DNA of 34,927 bases from Phycisphaerae bacterium (GTDB lineage Bacteria > Planctomycetota > Phycisphaerae > Phycisphaerales > SM1A02), in NCBI GenBank assembly GCA_002717655.1, contig PBAY01000004.1, positions 1-34,927 on the forward strand, written 5' to 3'. This document shows, piece after piece, positions 22,556 through 31,882 of this stretch. The translations under genes were made by a program, and so were the position numbers. The notes under the pieces are model-generated. The model did no database searches. It saw nothing but the letters and a program-made list of their open reading frames with translations, and was not told the DNA's origin. Numbering within the stretch: position 1 is the stretch's first letter; the number at the start of each line of letters is the position of its first letter.

Positions 22556-25273
22556 TCAAAGATCACCGAGGGCTTCTTCGGCCTGCTTTCGTTCGATTTC
22601 TTTCTGCTCTTCGGCTTTTCGCCGAGCTTCCTCAGCAGCAGAATTGCGCTGCTGTTTTGCTGCTGAAAGAGCTTCCTGCATTTTCGGAGTTGATCTCCAG
22701 ATCTGAATATTGCCACTTATCGAGGTCAGATCAAGATTCTTGAACTCTCTTGCAAGTGGTTCTCTGCCGATGACTGACATCCCGAAGATCTCGAAGTCCT
22801 GTGCCATCTTGCGAGAGAAAAGCAGCCGCTCTTCGATACCGATCAATGGTAACGCCGGACCATCGCCTCCATCAAGAACAAGGTCAAGCCTACTTTGCTT
22901 CTCGATTGCCGCCATGGGGACTTCGAAGATGATCCAGAAATCTCGCGATGTTTCAGGCTCAATAATATTCAGTTGATCATGTCCAATGCCATCCTTGAAC
23001 ATCAGATCTCTGAGCTCAATCTGAGACCAACCCTCGGCCTCTGCTCGATCTTCCAACTCCCCGGCCATGAGCCCCGCATAGATATCCTTCATCCCGACGT
23101 GATATCTCGACTCGTCAGTCATGGCTGAGTAGGTCCGATCAATGGAACGATTGACTAGAACTGGCTTTGCTCCAAGTGACGCTGGCGTGTCAACACTTTG
23201 ATTCGCGACTCTGAGATTGGCCCAGACAAAGGTACCATTGGCATCTCTTCGCCGATCCGCTTGAGGCGCCGACTTGTCTACAAGAACCTGAATGATTCCT
23301 GTGTCTCTAACCGTGTACTCGAGACCATTACAAACAACGGTGGGATGCAGAGGCCCCGTATCAATGTCTTTCAGATCAATTTTACCCGAGTTTTTGATCA
23401 TCAAATTTCCAGTGGGATGATTCCAGACAAGGCCAGTACCTTCCAACCACCCCATTCTTTCGCCACTCCTGCGATCGATGGTAGTTCCGCCTGCGGAATA
23501 GGGTGTTGCTATACCATCCTTGACTTCAGGCTCACCAAGTTCTTCGGTGGCATCATTGATCAATTTGATGATGGCGGCATGTGCCGGATGGTTGTCGTGA
23601 ATGAACTGAGTACCACGACTTCCAAAACTGTCAACACTACAAATCAGCTCATGGTCTTCACCGCTGGTCCACATGCGAGTCGAACGACTCAACTTGGCAT
23701 CTGTACTGACCCATTGCCGCAGAAATGAATTGTCATCAGCGATCCGTTCTGGATGCACTTTCCAGGTCATGGGGTAGAACTCATGAATGCCACCAACCAA
23801 ACTTTTCGAATAACCGGATTCCTGCAGTTGAACCGCTGAATGGATATCAAGCGTGCCAAGGAGCTCATCCATGGACTCTTTGATGCCAGCAGGCTTGAAA
23901 TTCTGACTTCCCATGTCTGCTTCCATGAAATACAGCATTTGGGATTCATCAGAACTTCCGGGTTCAAGCTCGGAATCTGAGACTGGAACTTCAAGAGGCG
24001 GCATCAGGTCCCATGTCACGCCATACATAAGACTGCCTTCTCCCAGATCGCCGAAGTTGCCTGTCGTGACTACGATTGCTCTATTGCTACTGGCATTATC
24101 ATTACAAGCCACCAGATAGGTTGGAGGCGGAATCACATGAACTGTTGGATCAGCCTGTGCTTCCAGCGGGGTCCCTGCGATTACAGGATCAATACCACCT
24201 TTGGTTCGGTGATTTATCTTCGGTTTATCTTCCAATACAAGAAACCGATTTGAATTCGTGAACGTTGGCTTCCACTTTGATGCGTCAGTGGGGTTGATGT
24301 TTGGACCCATTACTTTTGTCATGAAATCCATGGGATCCATGGGTTCCCAATCTTGAAATACCCCAGGCCCATCATCTTCTGAATTCTGAGCCAGTTCATA
24401 CATATCTCTCCAAGTAATAAATCCTAAAAAGTTGACCCAATGCTCAGGCGAACGCCCTTCAGCCTGAAGCTTTTCGTCCTGAAAATATCGCTCTTCGTAA
24501 TCTACGACTGTTTCTCGTAGACTTTCAAGCTTGGCCATGCGCACTTCATTACTTGGCATGCCTTTGAATTGTTCAATCATGTCTGAAACAGCTGACTCCA
24601 TTTCAGATGCAATGTTTGCCCTAAATTCTTCTTCTCTTTGAAACTTTTCAAACAAGCCATTTTCAAAATGGATGTTGAGGCTATTTGCAGTTCGAAGCAT
24701 AGCCTCCTCATACCCAAATGCACGGCCCGTAACCGACTCAGATTCTTTCGACCATGGAACAATCGCACGAAGAGCCATCACATTGAAGCCATATTCATCG
24801 AGAGAGAAAGCCTGTTCTTCTACCTTCCAGCTTGGATATCTCTCATTCAGATTCTCGACCCAAGATGAAGCTTCTAGCTTGGACAGATCTGGATAACTTT
24901 CGTTCATGCCTTCAAAGTAATAGGGGAATATGTGATTGAGATGCGACTCCAGATGGCCTTCAAGTTCAAATGTCAGTATTGACATCAATTCGAATGTAGG
25001 AGCCCATGAAACAAATAAGCTCCTATCCATAGGCAGAAATAATGATGCCCCATCTTCTGGGATCGATAGAAGATCAAATGCCGGGAAGAATCCGACGGGT
25101 ATGCTTGCAGAAGGATCGCTATAGGTCACAGGAATTGGCTGATCCCATTGGACACCACGAAATCCAGAAGCAATTGTCTTCTGTTCATCGGAAGCTGATG
25201 CTGGTTCCTGAGCTTGAAGACTTCCAAACAATGCAATGAGCAACATGCTCACAATCATGGCAATTGCTTTCAT
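22556..25273 (-). CDS. Large secreted protein of unknown function, C-terminal coiled coil
   Basis: A 905-residue protein. The ATG at 25273 has GGGAGG nine bases upstream; the ATG three codons earlier abuts that site and is disfavoured. Residues 1-22 are a signal peptide (…GSLQAQ). No domain family is recognised. The body is rich in Glu/Asp and aromatic residues. 'YLVACNDNASSNRAIVVTTGN' (read in part) and 'VDKSAPQADRRRDANGTF' are distinctive. The last ~35 residues are a charged, Ala/Glu/Lys-rich coiled coil. The DNA is visibly more AT-rich than its neighbours. It is last in an operon with PfkB, PrpD and dehydrogenase genes (37-base gap). Lack of a dockerin-like tail separates it from the other secreted proteins here. 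Confidence 0.75.
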   Translation of the reverse strand: MKAIAMIVSMLLIALFGSLQAQEPASASDEQKTIASGFRGVQWDQPIPVTYSDPSASIPVGFFPAFDLLSIPEDGASLFLPMDRSLFVSWAPTFELMSILTFELEGHLESHLNHIFPYYFEGMNESYPDLSKLEASSWVENLNERYPSWKVEEQAFSLDEYGFNVMALRAIVPWSKESESVTGRAFGYEEAMLRTANSLNIHFENGLFEKFQREEEFRANIASEMESAVSDMIEQFKGMPSNEVRMAKLESLRETVVDYEERYFQDEKLQAEGRSPEHWVNFLGFITWRDMYELAQNSEDDGPGVFQDWEPMDPMDFMTKVMGPNINPTDASKWKPTFTNSNRFLVLEDKPKINHRTKGGIDPVIAGTPLEAQADPTVHVIPPPTYLVACNDNASSNRAIVVTTGNFGDLGEGSLMYGVTWDLMPPLEVPVSDSELEPGSSDESQMLYFMEADMGSQNFKPAGIKESMDELLGTLDIHSAVQLQESGYSKSLVGGIHEFYPMTWKVHPERIADDNSFLRQWVSTDAKLSRSTRMWTSGEDHELICSVDSFGSRGTQFIHDNHPAHAAIIKLINDATEELGEPEVKDGIATPYSAGGTTIDRRSGERMGWLEGTGLVWNHPTGNLMIKNSGKIDLKDIDTGPLHPTVVCNGLEYTVRDTGIIQVLVDKSAPQADRRRDANGTFVWANLRVANQSVDTPASLGAKPVLVNRSIDRTYSAMTDESRYHVGMKDIYAGLMAGELEDRAEAEGWSQIELRDLMFKDGIGHDQLNIIEPETSRDFWIIFEVPMAAIEKQSRLDLVLDGGDGPALPLIGIEERLLFSRKMAQDFEIFGMSVIGREPLAREFKNLDLTSISGNIQIWRSTPKMQEALSAAKQQRNSAAEEARRKAEEQKEIERKQAEEALGDL

Positions 25274-25310
25274 GAGATTCATCCTCCCGATATCAGATGT
25301 TCAATTCAAA

Positions 25311-26240
25311 TCAAACTATGGTTGTTTGCCCCACTCTGGCAGCAGCCTGATAGCACGCCATGCGTTCTTCAAGCTGTTCCATGGTGAGTCCCTGCAGGCC
25401 CTCGAGGGCGAAGGCACCAAGCGTGAAGCTGGCACTGACCGTCCCCCAGGCCATGGCTGATTGAAGTTCAGCGAAGTCCCAGTTGCCACGCGAGGCGATC
25501 CAGCCCATGAAGCCACCGGCGAAGGAATCGCCGCAGCCGGTCGGGTCCACCACCATCGGTTCGTCGGCAGGATAGGCCGGCAGAACCGCGACGCCGTCCG
25601 ACGTCACAAGAACTGCGCCGTGCTCGCCCTTCTTGATCACGACGACACTCGGACCCATGTCCATGATCGCCTTGGCAGCCGTGAACGGGTTGCGTTGCTC
25701 CGTCAGAAGCAGGGCTTCGGAATCGTTGATCACCAGACCATCGATCTCACCAAGCAGTCCGACCAGATCATCGCGGGCGATGTTGATCCAGAGATCCATG
25801 GTGTCGGCCACCGTGAACTTCCGATTGGGCAGATGCTCCAGAAAGCCGCGCTGGACGCCCGGATGCGTGTTGGCCAGGAAGACGATCTCACTGTCCTGAA
25901 ACTCAGCTGGAATCGCTGGAGGAGCTTCCTCAAGAACACCAAGATCCGTGAAGAGCGTCTCCCGGTCATTCATGTTGTCCAGATACTTGCCGCCCCAGCG
26001 GAAGGTCTTGGACCCGGCACGCTCCTCAAGACCACCCAGATCGATACCCGGGAAGGACTCGAGCATGCTTCGATGATCAGCTGGCCAGTCATCCCCTACC
26101 GCGGCGACTACTCGAGTCGGCGTGTAGCAGGACGCTGCCGCCGCGAAGTAGGCGCAGGAACCGCCCGGGATCTCCTTGGCGGAACCAGTCGGGGTTTCAA
26201 CGGTATCGATGCCGATGGTGCCGGTGACGATCAGAGACAT
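25311..26240 (-). CDS. PfkB-family sugar/nucleoside kinase
   Basis: A 309-residue ribokinase-fold kinase. The start at ATG 26240 has AAAGAGG at proper spacing; an upstream start adds seven residues with no support. N-terminal 'GGSCAYFAAAASCY' is the substrate-side glycine motif, and the C-terminal signature 'DPTGCGDSFAGGF' holds the catalytic Asp and anion hole. Substrate is not identifiable; adenosine, ribose or other sugars are possible for this family. It sits 23 bases after the PrpD-like gene and 37 before the secreted unknown in one minus-strand operon. Confidence 0.88.
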   Translation of the reverse strand: MSLIVTGTIGIDTVETPTGSAKEIPGGSCAYFAAAASCYTPTRVVAAVGDDWPADHRSMLESFPGIDLGGLEERAGSKTFRWGGKYLDNMNDRETLFTDLGVLEEAPPAIPAEFQDSEIVFLANTHPGVQRGFLEHLPNRKFTVADTMDLWINIARDDLVGLLGEIDGLVINDSEALLLTEQRNPFTAAKAIMDMGPSVVVIKKGEHGAVLVTSDGVAVLPAYPADEPMVVDPTGCGDSFAGGFMGWIASRGNWDFAELQSAMAWGTVSASFTLGAFALEGLQGLTMEQLEERMACYQAAARVGQTTIV

Positions 26241-26263
26241 GGAACAACCTCTTTGGTTCAATT

Positions 26264-27694
26264 TCAGGCGGTAACCGTTGCGGTCATGCTCTCAAACAGA
26301 CGATCTAGAGTCGCTTCGTTCTCGATGTTCATGATGAGACCACGAAGATCGTTGCAGGTGGATTCTCCGACGACGGAGGTGCCCAATGCGTTGAACTTCA
26401 CGGCGATCTCATCTTCGGTCATCGGATCCCGAGGATCACCCTTGGGGACATCAACCCGCTCGGTATGGCTGGCGCCATCCTGAAGCGTGATGGTGACCTG
26501 ACTGGGCTGGAACTTCGGGAACAGCGCTTCGAACTCTTCGTTGGGAACGACCTTGATCTTGTCCATGACCGGAATCAGCCCCGGATCATCGATGCGTTCC
26601 TGCTTGAACTGCAGTGGCGTCACCATGCCGTCGACCAGACCGACCGCCAATGAATATGGCAGTGAGTGATCGGCGGTTTCCTTGCTGGTGGGACGATACT
26701 TGGCGGGATCGCCGAGGATGTCTGCCGCACGGGCAATGACCTCGACCTTGATCTCGGTGATCTGATCAGGATCAAGATCATGAGCCTTCACGATCTTCAT
26801 CATGGCGGTCAAGGGTGCATGGCTGAGTGCCTCGATCGGGAATGACTTCATGCCGCAATCGAGGATCTTCCAGTGACACTTGGAGCAGGTCGGGAGGTTC
26901 TCGGTGAGCATGTCCAGATGGAACTTGCCGCCGAACTTCTCGAAGCAGTGAACCAGACCTTCCTTGCCGTCGATCACGTGCTCGGGACCGCTGTAGCCGC
27001 GAGCAGCAAGCAAGGCTGCTTCGACGCCGCAACGAGTCGCCATCGGATCGACGGTGTTCTTCATGTTGGTGAGCTTGCCCGCGGTGACGGCACCGAGACA
27101 CATGGATGGTGAAGCACTGATGCCGATCGCCTGCTGAATCTGTTCAGCACTGAGGCCGAGCATGCGCCCAGCCACGATCGGAGAGGCAATGCAGGTGATG
27201 GTGGCATGATGCCAGCCATATTCACGAACGCCGGGATCGCCGAACTCGGCCAGTCGCATTTCGATCTCATGACCGATGCAGGTACCGAGGATGAGATCCT
27301 TGCCGGACAGTCCGTTCATCTCACAGATGGACAACGCCGCAGGAATGATGTCCGACGGATGGGCCGGATCAGCTTTCCAGTAGATGTCGTTGTAATCCAT
27401 CGCCCGGATGCACAGGGCGTTGAGCATCGCCGCCGTCACGGGATCGGTCTTGAAACCGGATCCGAAGACGGTGCAGGTCTCTGCCCCACCCATGGCACGG
27501 GCGTGATCCAGGAACATTTCCACGTCATGCTGCTCGGAGCCCCCAAGCGCACAACCGAATGAATCGTAGAGATAGAGCTTCGCACACTGAATGGCTTCCG
27601 GACTCAGGTCCTCGTAGGTGAGCTTGGAGGCCCACTCCGCGAGATTCCAGGAGATGAAGTCAGTATTGCTCTTGGACGTATCGTGACCACCCAT
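26264..27694 (-). CDS. MmgE/PrpD family protein (2-methylcitrate dehydratase-like)
   Basis: A 476-residue protein. The ATG at 27694 follows GAAGGAAGGAA. PrpD landmarks: 'LYDSFGCALGG' (~32-42), 'MDYNDIYWKADPAHPSD', 'GISASPSMCLGAVTAGKLTNMKN' (read in part), and 'TSKETADHSLPYSLAVGLVDG' (read in part). Family members dehydrate 2-methylcitrate; cis-aconitate decarboxylases and related enzymes share the fold. No methylcitrate synthase or lyase gene is near, so the exact substrate is open. It lies 19 bases after the isocitrate/homoisocitrate-type dehydrogenase gene, which suggests tricarboxylic-acid chemistry. Confidence 0.87.
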   Translation of the reverse strand: MGGHDTSKSNTDFISWNLAEWASKLTYEDLSPEAIQCAKLYLYDSFGCALGGSEQHDVEMFLDHARAMGGAETCTVFGSGFKTDPVTAAMLNALCIRAMDYNDIYWKADPAHPSDIIPAALSICEMNGLSGKDLILGTCIGHEIEMRLAEFGDPGVREYGWHHATITCIASPIVAGRMLGLSAEQIQQAIGISASPSMCLGAVTAGKLTNMKNTVDPMATRCGVEAALLAARGYSGPEHVIDGKEGLVHCFEKFGGKFHLDMLTENLPTCSKCHWKILDCGMKSFPIEALSHAPLTAMMKIVKAHDLDPDQITEIKVEVIARAADILGDPAKYRPTSKETADHSLPYSLAVGLVDGMVTPLQFKQERIDDPGLIPVMDKIKVVPNEEFEALFPKFQPSQVTITLQDGASHTERVDVPKGDPRDPMTEDEIAVKFNALGTSVVGESTCNDLRGLIMNIENEATLDRLFESMTATVTA

Positions 27695-27713
27695 GGTGTC
27701 AGTTCCTTCCTTC

Positions 27714-28853
27714 TCAGGCGTTGACGGCACTCAGCTTGCGGGCGACTTCGTGAGCAACTTCCGTGGTGGAATTGCCATTGCCGCGGCCCTTGACGTCATA
27801 GGTTGCGATCTTGCCTTCGGCGATGACCTCGGCAACAGCCTGCTCGAGGCGGGTGCCTTCTTCAGTCTCGCCGAGCCAGTCAAGCATCATCTTGGCGGTC
27901 AGGAACATGGCCATCGGGTTGACCACATCCTTGCCGTAGTACTTGGGAGCACTGCCGTGAGTCGGCTCGAAGACAGCGTAGTCGTCACCGATGTTGGCGG
28001 CACACGCGAATCCGAGACCACCGACGAGGCCAGCACAGAGGTCGGAGATGATGTCACCGAACATGTTCTCGGCAACGAGGACGTCGTAGTCGAATGGATT
28101 CTTGATCAGCCACATGCACATTGCATCGATGTTGGCTTCCCAGGCGTCGATGCCGGGATATTCCTTGGCGATCTCGCGGAAGCAACGGGTCATCAGGCCG
28201 CCGGTTTCACGAAGCACGTTTGGCTTCTCGACCAGGGTGACTGACTTGCGATTGAACTTCTTCGCGTATTCGAAGGACTGACGGATGATGCTCTCGCAGC
28301 CCTGCTTTGACATGATGCGAGTGGAAAGTGCCACGTTCTCGAGGCCCTTTTCCTTCCAGTGCACCATCTTCGGGTTGTCGCACAGTGCATCGTAGATCTT
28401 CTCTGGAAGCGGGAACCACTCGACGCCGCCGTAGCTGCCTTCGGTGTTCTCACGGAAGACGACCAGATCGATATCTTCCTTGTAGTTCAACGGGTTGCCG
28501 GTGTAGGCCTTGCAGGGACGAAGGTTCGTGTGCATGTTGAACATCTGACGGAGCTTGACGATCGGGCTGAAGTAGACCGGTCCCTTGTCCTTGAGCTCGG
28601 GGATGAGCTCTTCGTGAGCTTCGTCACGAGGCTTGCTGGTGATGGCGCCGAACAAGGCGCAATCGGTCTCCTTGAGGATGTCGATCGTACGCTGCGGGAG
28701 CGGATCGCCTTCCTTGCACCAGAATTCCCAGCCGATATCCGCGTGGATGTACTCGGCGTCAAAGTTCATCGCATCAAGAACGATGCGGGTTGCGTCCATT
28801 ACTTCGTTGCCGACACCATCACCGGGCATCCAGGCAATCTTGTATTTCGCCAT
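27714..28853 (-). CDS. Isocitrate/isopropylmalate-family dehydrogenase (possible homoisocitrate dehydrogenase)
   Basis: A 379-residue metal-dependent beta-decarboxylating dehydrogenase. 'WMPGDGVGNEV' near the N-terminus, 'SPIVKLRQMFNMHTNLRPCK' (substrate loop and Arg), 'VVFRENTEGSYGGVE', 'VLVAENMFGDIISDL' (metal Asp residues) and 'FEPTHGSAPKYYGK' (NAD site) are seen. 'SPIVxLR' in the substrate loop resembles homoisocitrate dehydrogenases; 'LRPCKAYTGNPLNY' is a feature I associate with a bacterial NAD-isocitrate dehydrogenase-like group. The reaction could be isocitrate or homoisocitrate oxidation. A homoaconitase-like enzyme lies 3 kb away on the same strand. It is first gene of the operon with PrpD and PfkB, with a candidate promoter just upstream. 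Confidence 0.88.
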   Translation of the reverse strand: MAKYKIAWMPGDGVGNEVMDATRIVLDAMNFDAEYIHADIGWEFWCKEGDPLPQRTIDILKETDCALFGAITSKPRDEAHEELIPELKDKGPVYFSPIVKLRQMFNMHTNLRPCKAYTGNPLNYKEDIDLVVFRENTEGSYGGVEWFPLPEKIYDALCDNPKMVHWKEKGLENVALSTRIMSKQGCESIIRQSFEYAKKFNRKSVTLVEKPNVLRETGGLMTRCFREIAKEYPGIDAWEANIDAMCMWLIKNPFDYDVLVAENMFGDIISDLCAGLVGGLGFACAANIGDDYAVFEPTHGSAPKYYGKDVVNPMAMFLTAKMMLDWLGETEEGTRLEQAVAEVIAEGKIATYDVKGRGNGNSTTEVAHEVARKLSAVNA

Positions 28854-28886
28854 TTCATGGGCTCCTGAAAGGGTTAAGAGCCACGC

Positions 28887-28915
28887 ATTCTAGCGAAACC
28901 ACACGCGATTGCCGA
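28887..28915 (-). promoter_or_regulatory. Candidate promoter of the dehydrogenase-PrpD-PfkB operon
   Basis: On the minus strand TCGGCA (28915-28910) and TAGAAT (28892-28887) are 17 bases apart, with 4/6 and 5/6 consensus matches. The -10 is ~34 bases before the start codon. Confidence 0.45.
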
Positions 28916-28965
28916 CCCCTCTGGGAGGCCCAGTGGGTTGAATCGGAGCAAAAATCAGGCGAAGT

Positions 28966-31725
28966 TCAATCCCAGTCTGTTCCCCAGTGTTCGACCACGT
29001 TCAGCAGATCCCCGACGTCGATCTGGCCATCGTCATCGTGGTCGAAGGCACAGGGCCAGGGGCATGCTTCCCCCCATCGATCGATGACGGCCAGCAGGTC
29101 GTCGATATCAGCCTGATTGTCCCCTGAGACATCCCCGGGGGTTCCCATGTTGTAGAGCACCGTCGAGACATTGCTGGCATGCTGGGTGGCTGAAGGGCAG
29201 GCACAGCTGCCGAACGTGGTTCCGTCTCCATAGGGGTTCCAGCAGGATCGAGCCCCGGTCACGGGATCGACCGCATACGGAATTGGGTGATTCGGATTCG
29301 GAATCGTCACATAGAACCCGTCCAGACCCTGATGGTTCATCAGGCAGTGGTAGGAGAAGTGATTGTTGAGGGCATACGGCGTCAGTGGATCCAGATGAGT
29401 CGAGAGGATCGCGCCTGACGGGCCCGTCTGGCTGTTGAAGAGGCGATCAGTGGCCGCAAAGCCCCAGGCGTCACCAACTCGCAACGAGCCCTCTGTCGTC
29501 CAGGTATCGCTGGGACCGCCGAAGAGGTAGGTGACCCGATCAGACTCGCACATGGGATCGATCAGGACATTCGGCCACTGATTCGAACCGGCTGTCGTAT
29601 TGCCCTGAGCACAGGGAGTCGTATCTCCGGGGACGTCCTCGCCCCATACCCATCGATTGCCCATTGAATTCTTGAAGCAGGCGCCCTGGGTGCCTGTGCC
29701 TGCCTGGCCCGCATCAAGTGGGGTCACTTCGAGTGTCATGATCACCTTCGGAGTCTGAGCCCCGGGGTTGTAGGTGCCCCACTGATCAACGGCCGTGAGC
29801 ATGCGAGCTGCGAATGGAGCCCATCCCTGCCATGGCATGTCATAGGCCCCCCAGTATTCCGCACAGTCTTCCTGCCCCGAGAACCCGGTCCAGTCAGGTG
29901 TTGCATCACCGACCGCAGCGAAGGGCGGCCAGGCACCAATCGGGTTGTAGTACAGCGGGTTCCATTCGGCGCCATTGCCACTGAGATCAGGCGGATACAA
30001 CAGCCATCCTCCATCTGGCAGCAGGCCGCCATTGCTGGCTTCATGAGCCGTCGGCGCATAGGTGCCGAGTGATGCGAAGTTGATCTTCTTCGTGGATTGC
30101 GGCCCACCGACCGGCACGCCATATCCAGGAAGAATCTTGTGGGCATCCATCACGGATGGAATCTTGCTGCCGGTGAGATCCACGGCGGTATTGTTCCTGA
30201 ATTGCTTCTTCTTCCACTGACCCTTGGGCTGCACGAGACCTGCAGGCACGGACTGATAGGTCCCGTACGCGATACGGTCGACGAACTGGAAGATGCAGTT
30301 GTTGATGTTGAAATCATCAATGACAGGCGGGCTCATCTGATAGAGACTGTTGGCAACCCCGGCGCTCGGATCAAGTCTGGCACAATCACAGGTCCACGAT
30401 TCCGTGTCATAGGCCAGTGGCTGCCCGTCAGAACTGATGCGCCGCTTGACCTTGGCGGTTCCGAAGGGCTGATTGAAGCGCCCATAGGACGAAGACGTCG
30501 GATCGGAATCCCAGGCCTGCGGGTCGGCCATGGTGTCGAGGATTCCAAATCGCGGCGAGCAGAATCGATAGGCCTCCTGAGCCCAGACTGAAAGCGTCAA
30601 TTCGACATCACCTGGTGATCGCTGGCTGTTGTATTGGTCGATCTTGCTTCGACACATTCGAAGCGTTCGCCAGAACGCATCAGCAACATTGGCAGGCACG
30701 GCCCAGTAGCTGTCGATTGCCGCCTTCCCGGCATCCTTGTCCCACCATGACATGTTCTGGAGACATCGCTTCGGCATCTCCCCGATACCCGGATACTGCG
30801 TGCCGAATGGAGTTGAATTGTCGTTGCTGGGGGCGATGTGACTCAGCTGGAAGAGTTCAAGATCGAGATAGATGTCCAGAACCGGGCTGCTGCCAAGATC
30901 ATTCTGCTGATTGCAGTACCCGACGAAATCAATGCAGCGATCAACATAGTTGAGTGTCATGTCGACATCATCGATTTCCGTCTGCGTTGCATTCTCTGGC
31001 CAGTGGATACTCCAGATACCGTGGCCCAGCGCCGATTCCTGACTATTGTCTGCCGGAGCAAGATTCGGAGCGCCTGAAGGGGCCCCCATTTCCGTCATGC
31101 CTCCGAAGTAGATGGTTCCGGACGCATCATGAGGATCAAGGTGCTGCTCCTCGGAGAGAATTCTTCCAAACCTCAGTGATCTGAAGGAACTGAACATCAG
31201 TGAAACCGGAACGGGATCACCTGTTGCCGGAGCCATCATCTTCTTCACGAAGTCATGAAACGCCCTGTAGGTCATCTCCTTGGCTTCATCAACGGTTCCG
31301 TAGCAAGCCGGGACTTTGAGGAAGTGATTGTTCGGATTCATCGAGAGCTCGTCCCAGGATCTGAACTCCTCGTAACCAGTCGGATCCAGTGAAGTCGAGA
31401 TCACGAAGACATTGCCGTTGTTCAGCTTGGCACCAGCAGGCATGGTCAGCTGGTCGGTGACCAGATCATGAAGATTCGTGAAGCCGGTTCCATTGGCATC
31501 AGCCACGATCGTACTCAGTGGTTTGAGATAGTCATTCCCAGCAATGACGGCCTTGCAACTCGGAGGCGAGCCATCGCCAAACCAGTCGGTCGCACTCCAG
31601 ACCGCGGAGTCGAACCAGACGAAGGTCCCGATGCCATCACCAGCAACTGCTGCTGATTCCATGGTCATGATGCCGGAGACACATGTAGCAACGGCTGCGC
31701 AACGAACAAATCGTGAATTCAACAT
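28966..31725 (-). CDS. Large secreted protein of unknown function with dockerin-like tail
   Basis: A 919-residue exported protein. The ATG at 31725 follows GGAGGG with 8-base spacing; residues 1-28 form a signal peptide (…MESAAVAG). The next ~820 residues match no family I recognise. Features: many Trp/Tyr/Pro and Cys, 'VDMTLNYVDRCIDFVGYC', 'LDIYLDLELFQLSHIAPSND', 'DAWGFAATDRLFNSQTGPSG'. The aromatic-rich composition suits an extracellular enzyme or glycan-binding protein, but no catalytic motif is identified. The C-terminus holds two half repeats, 'DVSGDNQADIDDLLAVIDRWG' and 'DHDDDGQIDVGDLLNVVEHWG' (each as read in part), like the other secreted proteins here. It has its own promoter. Confidence 0.8.
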   Translation of the reverse strand: MLNSRFVRCAAVATCVSGIMTMESAAVAGDGIGTFVWFDSAVWSATDWFGDGSPPSCKAVIAGNDYLKPLSTIVADANGTGFTNLHDLVTDQLTMPAGAKLNNGNVFVISTSLDPTGYEEFRSWDELSMNPNNHFLKVPACYGTVDEAKEMTYRAFHDFVKKMMAPATGDPVPVSLMFSSFRSLRFGRILSEEQHLDPHDASGTIYFGGMTEMGAPSGAPNLAPADNSQESALGHGIWSIHWPENATQTEIDDVDMTLNYVDRCIDFVGYCNQQNDLGSSPVLDIYLDLELFQLSHIAPSNDNSTPFGTQYPGIGEMPKRCLQNMSWWDKDAGKAAIDSYWAVPANVADAFWRTLRMCRSKIDQYNSQRSPGDVELTLSVWAQEAYRFCSPRFGILDTMADPQAWDSDPTSSSYGRFNQPFGTAKVKRRISSDGQPLAYDTESWTCDCARLDPSAGVANSLYQMSPPVIDDFNINNCIFQFVDRIAYGTYQSVPAGLVQPKGQWKKKQFRNNTAVDLTGSKIPSVMDAHKILPGYGVPVGGPQSTKKINFASLGTYAPTAHEASNGGLLPDGGWLLYPPDLSGNGAEWNPLYYNPIGAWPPFAAVGDATPDWTGFSGQEDCAEYWGAYDMPWQGWAPFAARMLTAVDQWGTYNPGAQTPKVIMTLEVTPLDAGQAGTGTQGACFKNSMGNRWVWGEDVPGDTTPCAQGNTTAGSNQWPNVLIDPMCESDRVTYLFGGPSDTWTTEGSLRVGDAWGFAATDRLFNSQTGPSGAILSTHLDPLTPYALNNHFSYHCLMNHQGLDGFYVTIPNPNHPIPYAVDPVTGARSCWNPYGDGTTFGSCACPSATQHASNVSTVLYNMGTPGDVSGDNQADIDDLLAVIDRWGEACPWPCAFDHDDDGQIDVGDLLNVVEHWGTDWD

Positions 31726-31794
31726 GGATATCCCTCCCTGCAGAATCTGAAGCGCTCGCCAGAGCAAATCAGATGATCTCAACGGACACAATCC

Positions 31795-31823
31795 AATATG
31801 AGCTGAGCACCGAACTCAGTCAA
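31795..31823 (-). promoter_or_regulatory. Sigma70-like promoter of the 919-residue secreted protein gene
   Basis: On the minus strand TTGACT (31823-31818) and CATATT (31800-31795) have a 17-base spacer, matching 5/6 and 4/6 positions, ~70 bases before the ATG. Confidence 0.55.
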
Positions 31824-31829
31824 TGATCA

Positions 31830-31858
31830 TGCTCAAAGATCGTGATCTTTGCTGAGCA
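31830..31858 (-). terminator. Hairpin after the homoaconitase-like gene
   Basis: TGCTCA/TGAGCA and AAGATC/GATCTT form a bulged 12-pair hairpin 25 bases after the stop codon on the minus strand. No T-run follows, so it may be a weak terminator or mRNA-end stabiliser. It abuts the -35 of the next promoter. Confidence 0.45.
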
Positions 31859-31882
31859 GGAACATGCAATTCAGGCGGTGGA

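Noticed and set aside
25461..26483. Plus-strand open frame (340 codons) across the PfkB and PrpD genes
   Set aside because: Spans two real minus-strand genes and their spacer; no protein-like features.
28921..28933. CTGGG-AGG-CCCAG hairpin as terminator of the 919-residue protein gene
   Set aside because: Only five pairs and no T-run on the minus strand; it lies beside the next operon's promoter instead.
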